Shown here piece by piece: positions 51,735 to 60,129 of a DNA stretch of 64,000 nt. Source of the DNA: Catenulispora sp. GP43 (GTDB taxonomy: Bacteria > Actinomycetota > Actinomycetes > Streptomycetales > Catenulisporaceae); the NCBI RefSeq assembly GCF_041260665.1, contig NZ_JBGCCT010000030.1, positions 62,001-126,000 of the forward strand. Direction: 5' to 3'. The notes beneath the pieces were generated by a model. That model ran no database searches. It had not been told where the DNA came from and saw only the letters and a program-made list of their open reading frames with translations. Within the stretch, counting starts at the first letter, position 1; each line of letters opens with the position of its first letter. The position numbers were made by a program, and so were the translations under genes.

Positions 51735-53234
51735 TCAGTACGCTCCTTTGCCCTTGACGACGGCCGAGCCGGTCCGCAGCAAGATCTCCGCGTCCAGGCC
51801 CAACGACCAGTTCTCGACGTATCCCAGGTCCAGCCGGACCGCGTCCGCCCACGCCAGGTCGGAGCGGCCGCTGACCTGCCACAGCCCGGTCAGGCCGGGC
51901 TTGACCAGCAGCCGGCGGCCGACCTCCTCGCTGTACTTGGCAGCCTCCTCCGGCAGCGGCGGACGCGGCCCGACCAGGGCCATGTCGCCGCGCACGACGT
52001 TGAGCAGCTGCGGCAGCTCGTCCAGCGAGTACCGGCGCAGCACCGCGCCGACCTTCGTCACCCGCGGGTCCCGCCGCATCTTGAACAGCAGGCCGTCGGC
52101 GTTGACGTTCAGGTGTGTGAGCTCCTTCTTCGCCGCGGCCGCGCCGTTGGACATGGTGCGGAACTTGTAGAGGACGAAGTGCTCCCCGCGCAGGCCCACG
52201 CGGGTCTGCCGGAAGTAGATCGGACGGCCGTCGCCGACCAGGATCGCCACCGACACCGCCAGGAAGATCGGCGCCAGCAGCAGGATGCCGATCGCCGCCA
52301 TCACCCGCTCGCCGAGTTCCTTGGGAACGCGGGAGCCACGCGACAGCTTGGGTGCGCGCACGTGGAACAGCGGGACGCCGCCGTCGCGCCGGACCGCCAG
52401 CCGCGCCGGCGCGATCTCGCTCAGGAACGGGGCGACCAGGATGTCCGCGCCCAGGCCGGCCAGCCTCCAGCCCAGGCCGCTCAGTGCCGCCGCCCCCAGA
52501 TGCGGGCCGGGCATCAGCACCACGACCTCGCACCCGGTCACCTCCAAGGCCGTCGCGACCTGCTCGGCGTCGCTGGGTCCGCCGTGCGCGGTCAGCGTGC
52601 CGACGTTCAGCGGGTCCAGCGGGTCCTGCGGAGTCGGCGGCACCGACCCCGAGGCCGTCGTCAACGGCGCACCGGGCGCGGCGGGCCCGGCGACCTCCAA
52701 CGAGGCCACCGCCCGCAGCCCCGAGCGCTCACGCCGCAGGATCGCGGCCATCGCCGAGCACTGGATCGCGCTGCCAACCAAGAGAGCTGGCCTTGAGGCC
52801 AGCCCCGTGTGCCGTGCTTGCAAGGCGCGGAACGCTTTGCGGGCTAACAGCGACGCGACCGCCGCCGTGGGCGCTGCCAGCAGCACCCCACGCACCAATC
52901 TGTCGTTGCGGGCGACCAGCGCGCACAGCGCCGACAGCGCTGCCATCGCGGCCAGGCAGGCCCGCAGAATCCTGTGATACTCCTCGGTCCCCGGCCCCAC
53001 GTGCCGTCGCTCGTACAGCCGGTGCGCACCAGCGGCACCGACCCACGCGACAGGCACGGCGACCAGCGCCGGCCAGTCGTCCTGGACCGGGACCGCCAGC
53101 CATGTGGCCGCCGTCGCGCACGTCCAGTCCATCGCCACCAGGAGCGCCGTACCGGCGCGCCTGCCATAACCAGATCTCGCTCGTGCGACACGTACTCGCA
53201 CAAGCGGGCTCTCCACGCCCGACCCGACCGCCAT
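51735..53234 (-). CDS. Polyprenyl glycosylphosphotransferase (initiating sugar transferase)
   Basis: The protein has 499 residues with GGGGGGA before ATG 53234. The N-terminal half has four to five hydrophobic segments and a CoA-binding-like Rossmann part. A further helix (MAAIGILLLAPIFLAVSVAIL) precedes the bacterial sugar transferase domain: FRQTRVGL, LYKFRTM, DELPQLLNVVRGDMALVGPRP, KPGLTGLWQVSGRSDL. It transfers a sugar-1-phosphate to undecaprenyl phosphate and starts the repeat unit. It is the first gene of the leftward nucleotide-sugar operon. Confidence 0.95.
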   Translation of the reverse strand: MAVGSGVESPLVRVRVARARSGYGRRAGTALLVAMDWTCATAATWLAVPVQDDWPALVAVPVAWVGAAGAHRLYERRHVGPGTEEYHRILRACLAAMAALSALCALVARNDRLVRGVLLAAPTAAVASLLARKAFRALQARHTGLASRPALLVGSAIQCSAMAAILRRERSGLRAVASLEVAGPAAPGAPLTTASGSVPPTPQDPLDPLNVGTLTAHGGPSDAEQVATALEVTGCEVVVLMPGPHLGAAALSGLGWRLAGLGADILVAPFLSEIAPARLAVRRDGGVPLFHVRAPKLSRGSRVPKELGERVMAAIGILLLAPIFLAVSVAILVGDGRPIYFRQTRVGLRGEHFVLYKFRTMSNGAAAAKKELTHLNVNADGLLFKMRRDPRVTKVGAVLRRYSLDELPQLLNVVRGDMALVGPRPPLPEEAAKYSEEVGRRLLVKPGLTGLWQVSGRSDLAWADAVRLDLGYVENWSLGLDAEILLRTGSAVVKGKGAY

Positions 53235-53492
53235 GCCGAAATCCCCCCACGGAATCCGTCCGCACCGCTCGATGCCTACCGCCCCGCACTACCCCGGCCA
53301 TGACCGCTGCGTAACCGCACGAACACTTGTGAACGGAAAGCATGGTAGTGGGCTGGGATACTTCGCGCGAGATGTACCGGAGAGTTATCATGGCTAACAC
53401 TTAGCGTCGTTCTGCTGTTATACGTACTGTGTCCAGACATGGTCGCCTGTGGGACAACCACCGAAGCCCAGCCGGGCCGGTGGAGTGGGGGG
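53235..53492. promoter_or_regulatory. 258-bp divergent promoter region
   Basis: The region separates the leftward glycosylphosphotransferase operon from the rightward glycosyltransferase. Its centre (about 53330-53440) is A+T-richer than the surroundings, with GAGAGTTATCATGG and TGTTATACGTACTGTG, the latter holding TATACG forward and GTATAA backward as candidate -10 elements. I could not fit good -35 boxes. No open frame of substance and no strong inverted repeat were seen. Confidence 0.5.
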
Positions 53493-54320
53493 ATGAGGAT
53501 GGCGCGTAGCGCGCTGCGCTGGGGCAAAGACACACTCAACCGAATGATCGGATGGCAGGTGATCTTTGAGATACGCAACAAAACCTTGAAATGGCCGGGT
53601 GTGCTTCGGATGCGTCGCTTCGAGGACCGAGAAGTGAAACGCCTGCGGGCTGTAGCGCCGCTTTTGTCGGCACGGGTCGCCGTGGTGATCCCGACCTACC
53701 GCCGGCCGGAGGGACTCGCCGCCGCGGTGGACTCTGTACTGGGGCAGACCTGGTCGGACTTTGTCGTGGTGGTGGTGGACGACGGCGGAGGCGGGCTGGA
53801 AGCGGCCAAACTTCCGGACGATCCGCGACTACGCACCGTGTCGCTTTCCGAGAATTCACATGTCCTCGGCCTGGTCCGGAACGTGGGAATACGGCTGACG
53901 GAATCGCGCTACGTCGCGTTTCTGGACGACGACAATATCTGGGAGCCAGAGCATTTGGCCCTGACAGTGAAAACCCTGATGGATTCCCCGCGCCTGTCTG
54001 GCGTATACACCGCATTGCACCGGGTTTTGCCGGACGGGTCCGATCTGGACGTGTTGTCAGTGCCCTTCGACCGCAAGCGCGCGTCCTGGGACTCGTTCCT
54101 CGACTGCAACGCCTTCGTGGCGGTACGCAGCAGAGCATTGATCTTCAGCCGCATGCCGCGGCCCATCGGCCTGCTGCCGCGCGAGGACTGGGAAATGATG
54201 TACCGGTTCACGCGCCGCCACCGCATCACCCACCTGCCGTCGCCGACGGTCCGGTACTTGGTGAACCCGTCGAGCTTCTACACACAGTGGGACAAAGACG
54301 ACAAGGGGGAGAGCGAATGA
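53493..54320 (+). CDS. Family 2 glycosyltransferase
   Basis: The protein is about 275 residues. A basic 50-residue head precedes the GT-A fold: VAVVIPTYRRPEGLAAAVDSVL, VVVVDDGGGG, then AFLDDDNIWEPEHL as the metal-binding DDD. LLPREDWEMMYRF supplies the ED motif. I chose ATG 53493 (GGAG upstream). ATG 53439 and 53499 are possible. The 5' third uses more A/T-ending codons than its neighbours, a mild hint of separate origin. It overlaps the deacetylase gene by ATGA. Confidence 0.88.
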   Translation: MRMARSALRWGKDTLNRMIGWQVIFEIRNKTLKWPGVLRMRRFEDREVKRLRAVAPLLSARVAVVIPTYRRPEGLAAAVDSVLGQTWSDFVVVVVDDGGGGLEAAKLPDDPRLRTVSLSENSHVLGLVRNVGIRLTESRYVAFLDDDNIWEPEHLALTVKTLMDSPRLSGVYTALHRVLPDGSDLDVLSVPFDRKRASWDSFLDCNAFVAVRSRALIFSRMPRPIGLLPREDWEMMYRFTRRHRITHLPSPTVRYLVNPSSFYTQWDKDDKGESE

Positions 54321-54988
54321 GCGCCACGGATTTGAGGAACATCTCGTTCCACGGCATCGGAATCCCGGACGGCCCCGAACGCGAACCGGACGAGCACCGC
54401 TACTGGGTGACGGAGTCGACCTTCCTGCGCGTCCTGGACTTCTGCGCCGAACAACCCAACGTCCGCCTGAGCTTCGACGACGGCAACGCCTCCGACGCGG
54501 CCATCGCCCTGCCGGCCCTGCGGGAGCGCGGCCTGCGAGCCGACTTCTTCCCGATCGCCGATCGCCTGGGCACCCCCGGCAACCTCGAACCCGGAGCCCT
54601 GCGAGACCTCACCGCCGCCGGCATGACCGTCGGCACCCACGGCGCGGCCCACCGCCCCTGGACCACAGCCCTGGCCACGGACCACATCAAGGAACTCGAG
54701 GAAGCCCGAGGCCGCATCGCCGAACACAGCGGCCGCCCGGTCGACACCGCCGCCTGCCCCTTCGGCGCCTACGACCGCAAAGTGCTGCAAGCCCTGCGCA
54801 AAGCGGGCTACCGCACGGTGTTCACCAGCGACGCCCGCCCCGCCCGCAGCGGCGCCTGGCTCCAGCCGCGCTACAGCGTCGAGGCCGACGACACGCCGGA
54901 GACGGTGCGGGCGCGGATGCTGGCGCCGCGGTCGGCGACGGGGCGGGCGGCGGATCGGGCGGTGCTGATGGTGAAGGCTTGGCGGTGA
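54317..54988 (+). CDS. Polysaccharide deacetylase (NodB/CE4-like)
   Basis: The protein has 223 residues. Motif 1 is LSFDDGNASD (two Asp), motif 2 is HGAAHRPW (H-x3-H metal ligands) and motif 3 is CPFGAYD. There is no signal peptide, so it acts inside the cell, perhaps on a lipid-linked or nucleotide-bound N-acetyl sugar. It is coupled to the preceding glycosyltransferase, suggesting that the sugar just added is deacetylated. The following gap to 55175 is Gly/Ala/Pro-type low complexity without a convincing gene. Confidence 0.9.
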   Translation: MSATDLRNISFHGIGIPDGPEREPDEHRYWVTESTFLRVLDFCAEQPNVRLSFDDGNASDAAIALPALRERGLRADFFPIADRLGTPGNLEPGALRDLTAAGMTVGTHGAAHRPWTTALATDHIKELEEARGRIAEHSGRPVDTAACPFGAYDRKVLQALRKAGYRTVFTSDARPARSGAWLQPRYSVEADDTPETVRARMLAPRSATGRAADRAVLMVKAWR

Positions 54989-55175
54989 GCGGGGTTTTGG
55001 TCGGGACAGGGTCCGCTGCCGCTGGCACTGTCGGTGCCGCCGCCGGTGCCGGTGCTGCCTGTGCTGCCGGTGCTGCCGTTGCCGCCGAGTCCGCTGCTGA
55101 TGCCGGCGCGGGTGCTGCCGGTGCTACCGCCGCCATCCGACATACCCGCCCCACCGCGAAAGCGAGCCTCCCCAC

Positions 55176-56315
55176 ATGACCACCCGCGTCCTCATCGGCT
55201 TCGCCGACGCCTTCGCCGCGATCGAGTCCGCCTGGTCCCTGGCCGACGCCGGCCACGAGGTCTTCGCCTTCGCCCGGCGCGGCAGCTCACCGGCGTTGGC
55301 CGCCTCGCGCCGGGTACGCGTCGTGCCGGTCACGGCGCCCGAGGATGATGCCGCGGCCTGCGTCGCCGACGTCGTCGACGCCGCCCGGCGCCTCGGCGCC
55401 TCCGTGCTGCTTCCGCTCGACGATCTGGCCGTCTGGGTCGCCGACCGGACCGATCTGCCGGTGGCCGGGCCCACCGGCAAGGCCGCCGCCTTCGCGCTCG
55501 ACAAGCGGCTGCAGGTCGAGGCGGCGGCCGACGCCGGGTTCGCGGTTCCGGCGCGTACTGCCGGCGGGCCTTGGGTCGTCAAGGCCGCGATGGCCGCCGT
55601 CGAGCGGGACGGCAGGCTGCTGCGTCCCGGCGGCCGGGTCGCCGCCACCGAGGCCGACATCGCGCGCGCCACCGAGGAGCTCGCCGGGCCCGTGCTGGTC
55701 CAGCAGTTGCTGACTGGCGTCGGTGAAGGGGTCTTCGGTTTCGCGACCCCGGACGGCATCCGCGCCTGGAGCGGCCACCGCCGAGTCCGCATGACCGATC
55801 CGCGCGGCTCGGCCTCCAGCGCGTGCCGCTCGATCGCGGTCGAGGAGGACCTGCGTCCCCGGGCGGAGATGCTGCTGGCCTCGGTCGGCTGGCGCGGCAT
55901 GTTCATGCTCGAACTCCTGCGCGACACCGCCGGGACCCCGTGGTTCATGGAGGTCAACGGCCGGCCCTGGGGCAGCATGGCGCTGGCCGTGCGCCGCGGC
56001 TTCGACTACCCGGTCTGGGCCGTCCGGCAGGCGCTCGAGCCGGAGTTCGTCCCCGAGGCGCCGGATCCCGAGCCCCCGCACGTCGTCTGCCGGCACCTCG
56101 GCCGCGAGCTGATCCACCTGGCCGCCGTGCTGCGCGGGCCGATCGCCGACCACCCCGGCCCGTGGCCGAAGCGCGCCGCGACGCTGGCCGCCCTGCGCCC
56201 GACCCGCGCTGACCGCTGGTACAACCTGCGCCGCGGCGAGCGCCGCGTCTTCTGGCGCGACACCTGGTCGACCCTGTCCGCCCAAGCCGCCCGCATGAGA
56301 CGGAGAACTTCGTGA
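55176..56315 (+). CDS. ATP-grasp enzyme of the carbamoyl-phosphate-synthase-like group
   Basis: The protein has 379 residues. A Rossmann-like pre-ATP-grasp part (VLIGFADAFAAIESAWSLADAGHEVFAFAR) precedes the lysine-bearing LDKRLQVEAAADAGFAVP and WVVKAA. The metal-binding end is MLELLRDTAGTPWFMEVNGRPWGSMALA, with E and N of the ExN motif. These enzymes join a carboxylate to an amine using ATP through an acyl phosphate. It may decorate the glycan with an amino acid or form an amide on a uronic acid. It is coupled by GTGA to the PHP gene. Confidence 0.85.
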   Translation: MTTRVLIGFADAFAAIESAWSLADAGHEVFAFARRGSSPALAASRRVRVVPVTAPEDDAAACVADVVDAARRLGASVLLPLDDLAVWVADRTDLPVAGPTGKAAAFALDKRLQVEAAADAGFAVPARTAGGPWVVKAAMAAVERDGRLLRPGGRVAATEADIARATEELAGPVLVQQLLTGVGEGVFGFATPDGIRAWSGHRRVRMTDPRGSASSACRSIAVEEDLRPRAEMLLASVGWRGMFMLELLRDTAGTPWFMEVNGRPWGSMALAVRRGFDYPVWAVRQALEPEFVPEAPDPEPPHVVCRHLGRELIHLAAVLRGPIADHPGPWPKRAATLAALRPTRADRWYNLRRGERRVFWRDTWSTLSAQAARMRRRTS

Positions 56316-57052
56316 CCACGGTCCGCGCGGTAGCGCACATTCACTCCGAGTGGTCCGACGACGCTTCCTGGCCTCTCGACCGCCTGGCCGCCGCCTTCCG
56401 CAAGCGCGGTCGCAGCGTCCTGTTGATGTGCGAGCACAGCCGTACCTTCACCGAAGCCAAGTGGGAGGAGTACGTCCAGGCCTGCGCCACAGCCTCGGGA
56501 GACGGCGTCCTGGTCGTCCCCGGCCTGGAGTACAACGACGCCGACAACGTCGTCCACATCCCGGTCTGGGGCGACGTCCCGTTCCTGAGCCAGACCCCTG
56601 ACATCGCCGACGTCCTGGCCCACACCCGCGCGGCGGACGGCGTCGCCGTCTTCGCGCACCCCTGGCGCCGCAACGCCTGGAGGCGCTTCGACCCGGCCTG
56701 GGCCAAGGACCTGACCGCCGTGGAGATCTGGAACCGCAAGTACGACGGCTGGGCCCCGAACCGCCAGGCCCGCGCCTACGCCGAACGCCTGGGCCTGCCG
56801 CCGTTCGTGGCCCTGGACTTCCACGGCGCCCGGCAGTTCTTCCCGCTCGCGATGGAGCTGACGCTCACCGGACCGCCGTCCCGCACGACCGTCGAGGACG
56901 CCCTGCGCGACGGCCGGTTCGAGCCGCTGGCGTTCAGCCGCTCGGCGCTGCGGCTGACGTCAGGAGTCGGCGGCCTGGCGCTGGCAGCGGCCGAAGCCGC
57001 GCGCGCCGTCGCGGCCCGCACGGTTCGAGCCGCACTGAATAGAAGAAAGTAA
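56312..57052 (+). CDS. PHP-domain metal-dependent phosphoesterase-like protein
   Basis: The protein has 246 residues and a GTG start at 56312 inside the ATP-grasp stop. All PHP metal motifs are present: H9xH11 in AHIHSEWSDD, EH in LMCEHSRT, E in VPGLEYND, H in VFAHPWRR and D-x-H in ALDFHGAR. The family includes histidinol phosphatase and other phosphoesterases. Substrate unknown. Fixed pairing with the ATP-grasp enzyme suggests one step of the same modification. Confidence 0.88.
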   Translation: MTTVRAVAHIHSEWSDDASWPLDRLAAAFRKRGRSVLLMCEHSRTFTEAKWEEYVQACATASGDGVLVVPGLEYNDADNVVHIPVWGDVPFLSQTPDIADVLAHTRAADGVAVFAHPWRRNAWRRFDPAWAKDLTAVEIWNRKYDGWAPNRQARAYAERLGLPPFVALDFHGARQFFPLAMELTLTGPPSRTTVEDALRDGRFEPLAFSRSALRLTSGVGGLALAAAEAARAVAARTVRAALNRRK

Positions 57053-57064
57053 AGGAAGTAACTG

Positions 57065-58033
57065 TCAGGGGCCCGGCTTGGCCCGCAGCCGAGCCGGGCT
57101 CACCAACGCACGCACCGCCGCCTTGCTACTGGCTCGCCCCAGCAACGCCCGCGACGCCTCCCGCAACAGCAGCGCGCCCCAGAAAGCCGCGACCGCCGGA
57201 GCGCTATGCGTACGCCGGTAAAGCCGCACCCGGTTCACCGTCAGCAACGTCCACAGCTTCGGCGAGACCGTCGCCTCGCCCTCCAGATGCACCGCGACCG
57301 CGTCCGGCGCCAACCGGGTCGCCAATCCATGGGTCCGCGCCCGCAACGCGTATTCCGTCTCCTCCGAGTAGAGGAAGAAGGACTCGTCCCAAGGCCCGCA
57401 CGCCTCGACGCACTCCCGCGACAACGCCATCAACGATCCGGCGACCCAGTCCGCACGGGTCGGGCCCTTGTACGCCTCCGGATCCGCGACCTGCTCACCG
57501 AGCGCGGCGAAGCGTCCCGACCGGTGCGCGCCGAGCACCATCTCGCCCAGCAGGCGCAACGGATTCGGCTCACGTCGCAAGGTTCTGATCATGCGCCCGG
57601 TGCCGTCGTACAACAGCGGCGCCGTGATCCCGGTGCCCGGCAGATCCAGCCCGCGCACCAAAGCCTCGCCGCACCCCGGCCGCATCCGGATGTCCGGATT
57701 GCAGACCAGGACGGCGTCGGTCTCCTTGCCCAGCGGGCCGACCGCTTCCAGCGCCGCGTTGATCGCGGCGGCGTAGCCGGCGTTGCGTCCGGTCTGGACC
57801 AGCAGCGCGTCCGGGGCCTTCGTCCGCACCAGATCGGCCGTCCCGTCGGCGGAGTCGTTGTCGGCGACCACCAGCCGCCAGCGCAGCCCGGCCATGCCGG
57901 ACTCCAGCGAGTCCAGCAGCCCGGGCATGACATCGGCGCTGTTCCACGTGACCACGACCAGCACGGCCCCGGGCAGTTCCGCGGCGGACGACCGCTCCTC
58001 AGCAGACGACCGTTCCTCAGCGGACGACGGCAT
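57065..58033 (-). CDS. Family 2 glycosyltransferase (rhamnosyltransferase-like)
   Basis: The protein has 322 residues. The fold starts VLVVVTWNSADVMPGLLDSL, then VVADNDSADGTADLV, GRNAGYAAAINAAL, VLVCNPDIRMRPG as the metal site, and DESFFLYSEETEYALRA as the acceptor ED-type motif. The NPD and YSEE motifs are typical of rhamnosyl- and galactofuranosyl-type GT2 enzymes. The N-terminus carries a short repeat (SSAEER twice) from duplicated 18-bp DNA. Its start overlaps the GT4 stop by 17 bases. Confidence 0.9.
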   Translation of the reverse strand: MPSSAEERSSAEERSSAAELPGAVLVVVTWNSADVMPGLLDSLESGMAGLRWRLVVADNDSADGTADLVRTKAPDALLVQTGRNAGYAAAINAALEAVGPLGKETDAVLVCNPDIRMRPGCGEALVRGLDLPGTGITAPLLYDGTGRMIRTLRREPNPLRLLGEMVLGAHRSGRFAALGEQVADPEAYKGPTRADWVAGSLMALSRECVEACGPWDESFFLYSEETEYALRARTHGLATRLAPDAVAVHLEGEATVSPKLWTLLTVNRVRLYRRTHSAPAVAAFWGALLLREASRALLGRASSKAAVRALVSPARLRAKPGP

Positions 58034-59132
58034 CGAGCACCTCCGTCAGCTCCGCCACCCACCGGGCCATCCCGAACTCCGTCTCGGCCAGCCGCCGCGC
58101 CTCGCGGCCCATCGCTTCCGTCCGTTCCTGGTCGGCGACCAGCTCCAGGATCCGCGCCCGCAGCGCCGCCGCGTCATGGGCCGGCACGAACGCGCCGTTG
58201 ACGCCCTCCGCCAGCGCGTCACGCTGGCCGTCGACCCGCGTGCACACCACCGCGCGCCCCATCGCGAAGGCCTCGATCATGCAGCTGATCCCGTGGTCGG
58301 TGTCGCTGGGGTGCAGCGGGAGCACGACGAAGCGCGAGCGCGCGTACAGGTCGCGCAGCTCGACCGGCGACAGCGGACCGAAGGTGACGCCCTCCGGCAG
58401 CGCGACGCGCTCGCCGCGGTCGCCGAGTTCGGCCCGCCAGCGGTCGTCCATGCCCGCTACCAGCGAGCCGGCGATGTGGCAGCGCACGCCGCTGCCGTCG
58501 AGCGCGGCGATCAGGGTGGCGAAGTCGCGGTTCTCGCGGCCGGCGGAGCAGATCAGCGGTGTGTCCGGTTCATCGGCTGTCCCGGGCTTGGCCAGATCCG
58601 GATCGAAGAACTCGGTGTCCACGACCCACTTCGGCGACACGATCCGCTCCGCGGGCACGCCCAGGCGCTTGACCGCGAACTCGGCCTGCGCCGTCGGCGG
58701 CAGGACCAGGGTCGTGATCCCCGGCCAGGCATACCGCAGCAGCTTCGCCTTGGCGCCGGAGGAGATCCAGCTGTAGAGCGTGACGAGCTTGGCGCGCCCG
58801 CGGCGGCCGGTGAAGCGCAGCGCCAGGGCCAGTGGCAGGCTCGACGCCTCGGCGCCCCAGGCGAAGATCGCGTCGTACTTCTTGCGCACGCGGAAGGCTT
58901 CGGCGGCGAACGCCAGCGGGAGCGGCAGCCTGCCGTATATCCGCCTGCGCAATCTCGACGGACCGGTCAGGAAGCGCTGGTCGAGGACCGTCAGGTCATA
59001 GGGCAGGTCGTAAAGCCAGACCTTCGAGCGGGTCCCGCCCTTCGCCTGTTCGGCGACCTCCTCCAGGTAGGGCGGAAACCAGCCCGCCGACACCATGACC
59101 AGGATCCGGGGTTGCTCCAGGGCGTCCGTCAC
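58017..59132 (-). CDS. Family 4 glycosyltransferase
   Basis: The protein is about 371 residues. The GT-B fold has an N-terminal domain with VMVSAGWFPPYLEEV and a C-terminal donor domain with LICSAGRENRDFATLIAAL, ARSRFVVLPLHPSDTDHGISCMIEAFAMGRAVVCTRVDG, the EX7E-like motif. I chose the GTG at 59132 because the frame is open but unlike the family upstream; no strong ribosome site is visible. It is divergent from the GT2 gene at 59224 and coupled to the GT2 gene at 57065. Confidence 0.88.
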   Translation of the reverse strand: MTDALEQPRILVMVSAGWFPPYLEEVAEQAKGGTRSKVWLYDLPYDLTVLDQRFLTGPSRLRRRIYGRLPLPLAFAAEAFRVRKKYDAIFAWGAEASSLPLALALRFTGRRGRAKLVTLYSWISSGAKAKLLRYAWPGITTLVLPPTAQAEFAVKRLGVPAERIVSPKWVVDTEFFDPDLAKPGTADEPDTPLICSAGRENRDFATLIAALDGSGVRCHIAGSLVAGMDDRWRAELGDRGERVALPEGVTFGPLSPVELRDLYARSRFVVLPLHPSDTDHGISCMIEAFAMGRAVVCTRVDGQRDALAEGVNGAFVPAHDAAALRARILELVADQERTEAMGREARRLAETEFGMARWVAELTEVLDAVVR

Positions 59133-59223
59133 CGGGCCATGCTCGCAAAGCCGGGAACAACCCCACAAGAGCGTTAGAACCCTGACAGGACCCGCGCGGA
59201 TTCCGATGCGATACTGGGCAATC

Positions 59224-60066
59224 GTGGTGTCAGTGGTCATCCCCGCGCACAACGAGGCGAGCGTGGTCGGACGTCTGCTCGGCGGACTTCTGGCCGACGC
59301 GGCGCCGGGCGAGTTCGAGGTCTGGGTCGTCGCCAACGGCTGCACGGACGACACGGCGGAGGTCGCCGGCGCGTTCGCGGACGTCAAGGTGCTGATCTCC
59401 CCGCAGGCGGACAAGCACGCCGCCATGCGGCTCGCCGACGAGCACGCCGAGGGCTTCCCGCGGCTGTACGTGGACGCCGACGTGGAGCTCGGATCGCAGG
59501 ACGTGCGCGCCCTCGCGGCGGCGTTCGACGATCCGGGCGTCCTGGCCGCCGGCCCGTCGCGGGCGATGCCCGCCGAGCGGCGGCCGTGGACCGTGCGGTG
59601 GTTCTACGACGTGTGGGACGAACTCCCGGTGGTGCGCGACGGGCTGTTCGGGCGCGGCGTGGTCGGGATCTCGCGCGAGGGCTGGGAACGGCTGCGCGCG
59701 CTGCCGCCGCTGCTCGGCGATGACCTGGCGGCCTCGCTGCTCTTCGAGCCGGCGCGGCGCCGGGTGGTGGCGGAGGCCTCCGTGGTGGTGCACCCGCCGC
59801 GGACGCTCGGGGCGCTGCTCAAGATCCGCACCCGCGCCCTGGTCTCGACGCTCCAGGCCGCCGACGACCCGTCGCTGACCACGGCTTCGGGATCGGCGCG
59901 GACGTCGCTGTCCGACCTGCGGGCGATCGCCGCCGCCTCGCCGGTGCGCGCCACGCCGAAGGTCGCCTGGTTCCTCGTGCTCACAGTCGCCACCAAGCTA
60001 CGCGCCCGGCGCGCGGTCCGTACGAAGGACTACCGAACCTGGCACCGGGACGACACCAGCCGCTGA
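59224..60066 (+). CDS. Family 2 glycosyltransferase (short)
   Basis: The protein is about 280 residues. SVVIPAHNEASVVGRLLGGLL, VVANGCTDDTAEVA, LYVDADVELGSQDVRAL (DAD metal site) and GLFGRGVVGISREGWERL give a GT-A core. The late part ends in a basic helix (ATKLRARRAVRTKDYR). Starts possible: GTG 59224 (used), ATG 59206, GTG 59227. The DADV and ADEHAEGFPRLY phrases resemble SenB/TarQ-like small GT2 members. The promoter lies in the 91 bases before it, shared with the GT4 gene. Confidence 0.88.
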   Translation: MVSVVIPAHNEASVVGRLLGGLLADAAPGEFEVWVVANGCTDDTAEVAGAFADVKVLISPQADKHAAMRLADEHAEGFPRLYVDADVELGSQDVRALAAAFDDPGVLAAGPSRAMPAERRPWTVRWFYDVWDELPVVRDGLFGRGVVGISREGWERLRALPPLLGDDLAASLLFEPARRRVVAEASVVVHPPRTLGALLKIRTRALVSTLQAADDPSLTTASGSARTSLSDLRAIAAASPVRATPKVAWFLVLTVATKLRARRAVRTKDYRTWHRDDTSR

Positions 60067-60129
60067 CCAAGATCAGAGTGTCAGTGTTCTGGTTCATGGG
60101 TAGCCTCGCCCACAGGGGGTGGGGAAGCC

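Noticed and set aside
54979-55179. A 66-residue Ala/Gly-rich frame between the deacetylase and ATP-grasp genes.
   Set aside because: Low-complexity repeat without a ribosome site, overlapping both neighbours. No conserved features.
59138-59140. ATG at 59140 on the minus strand as a start for the GT4 gene.
   Set aside because: It is out of frame and meets a stop after two codons. The GTG at 59132 is in frame.
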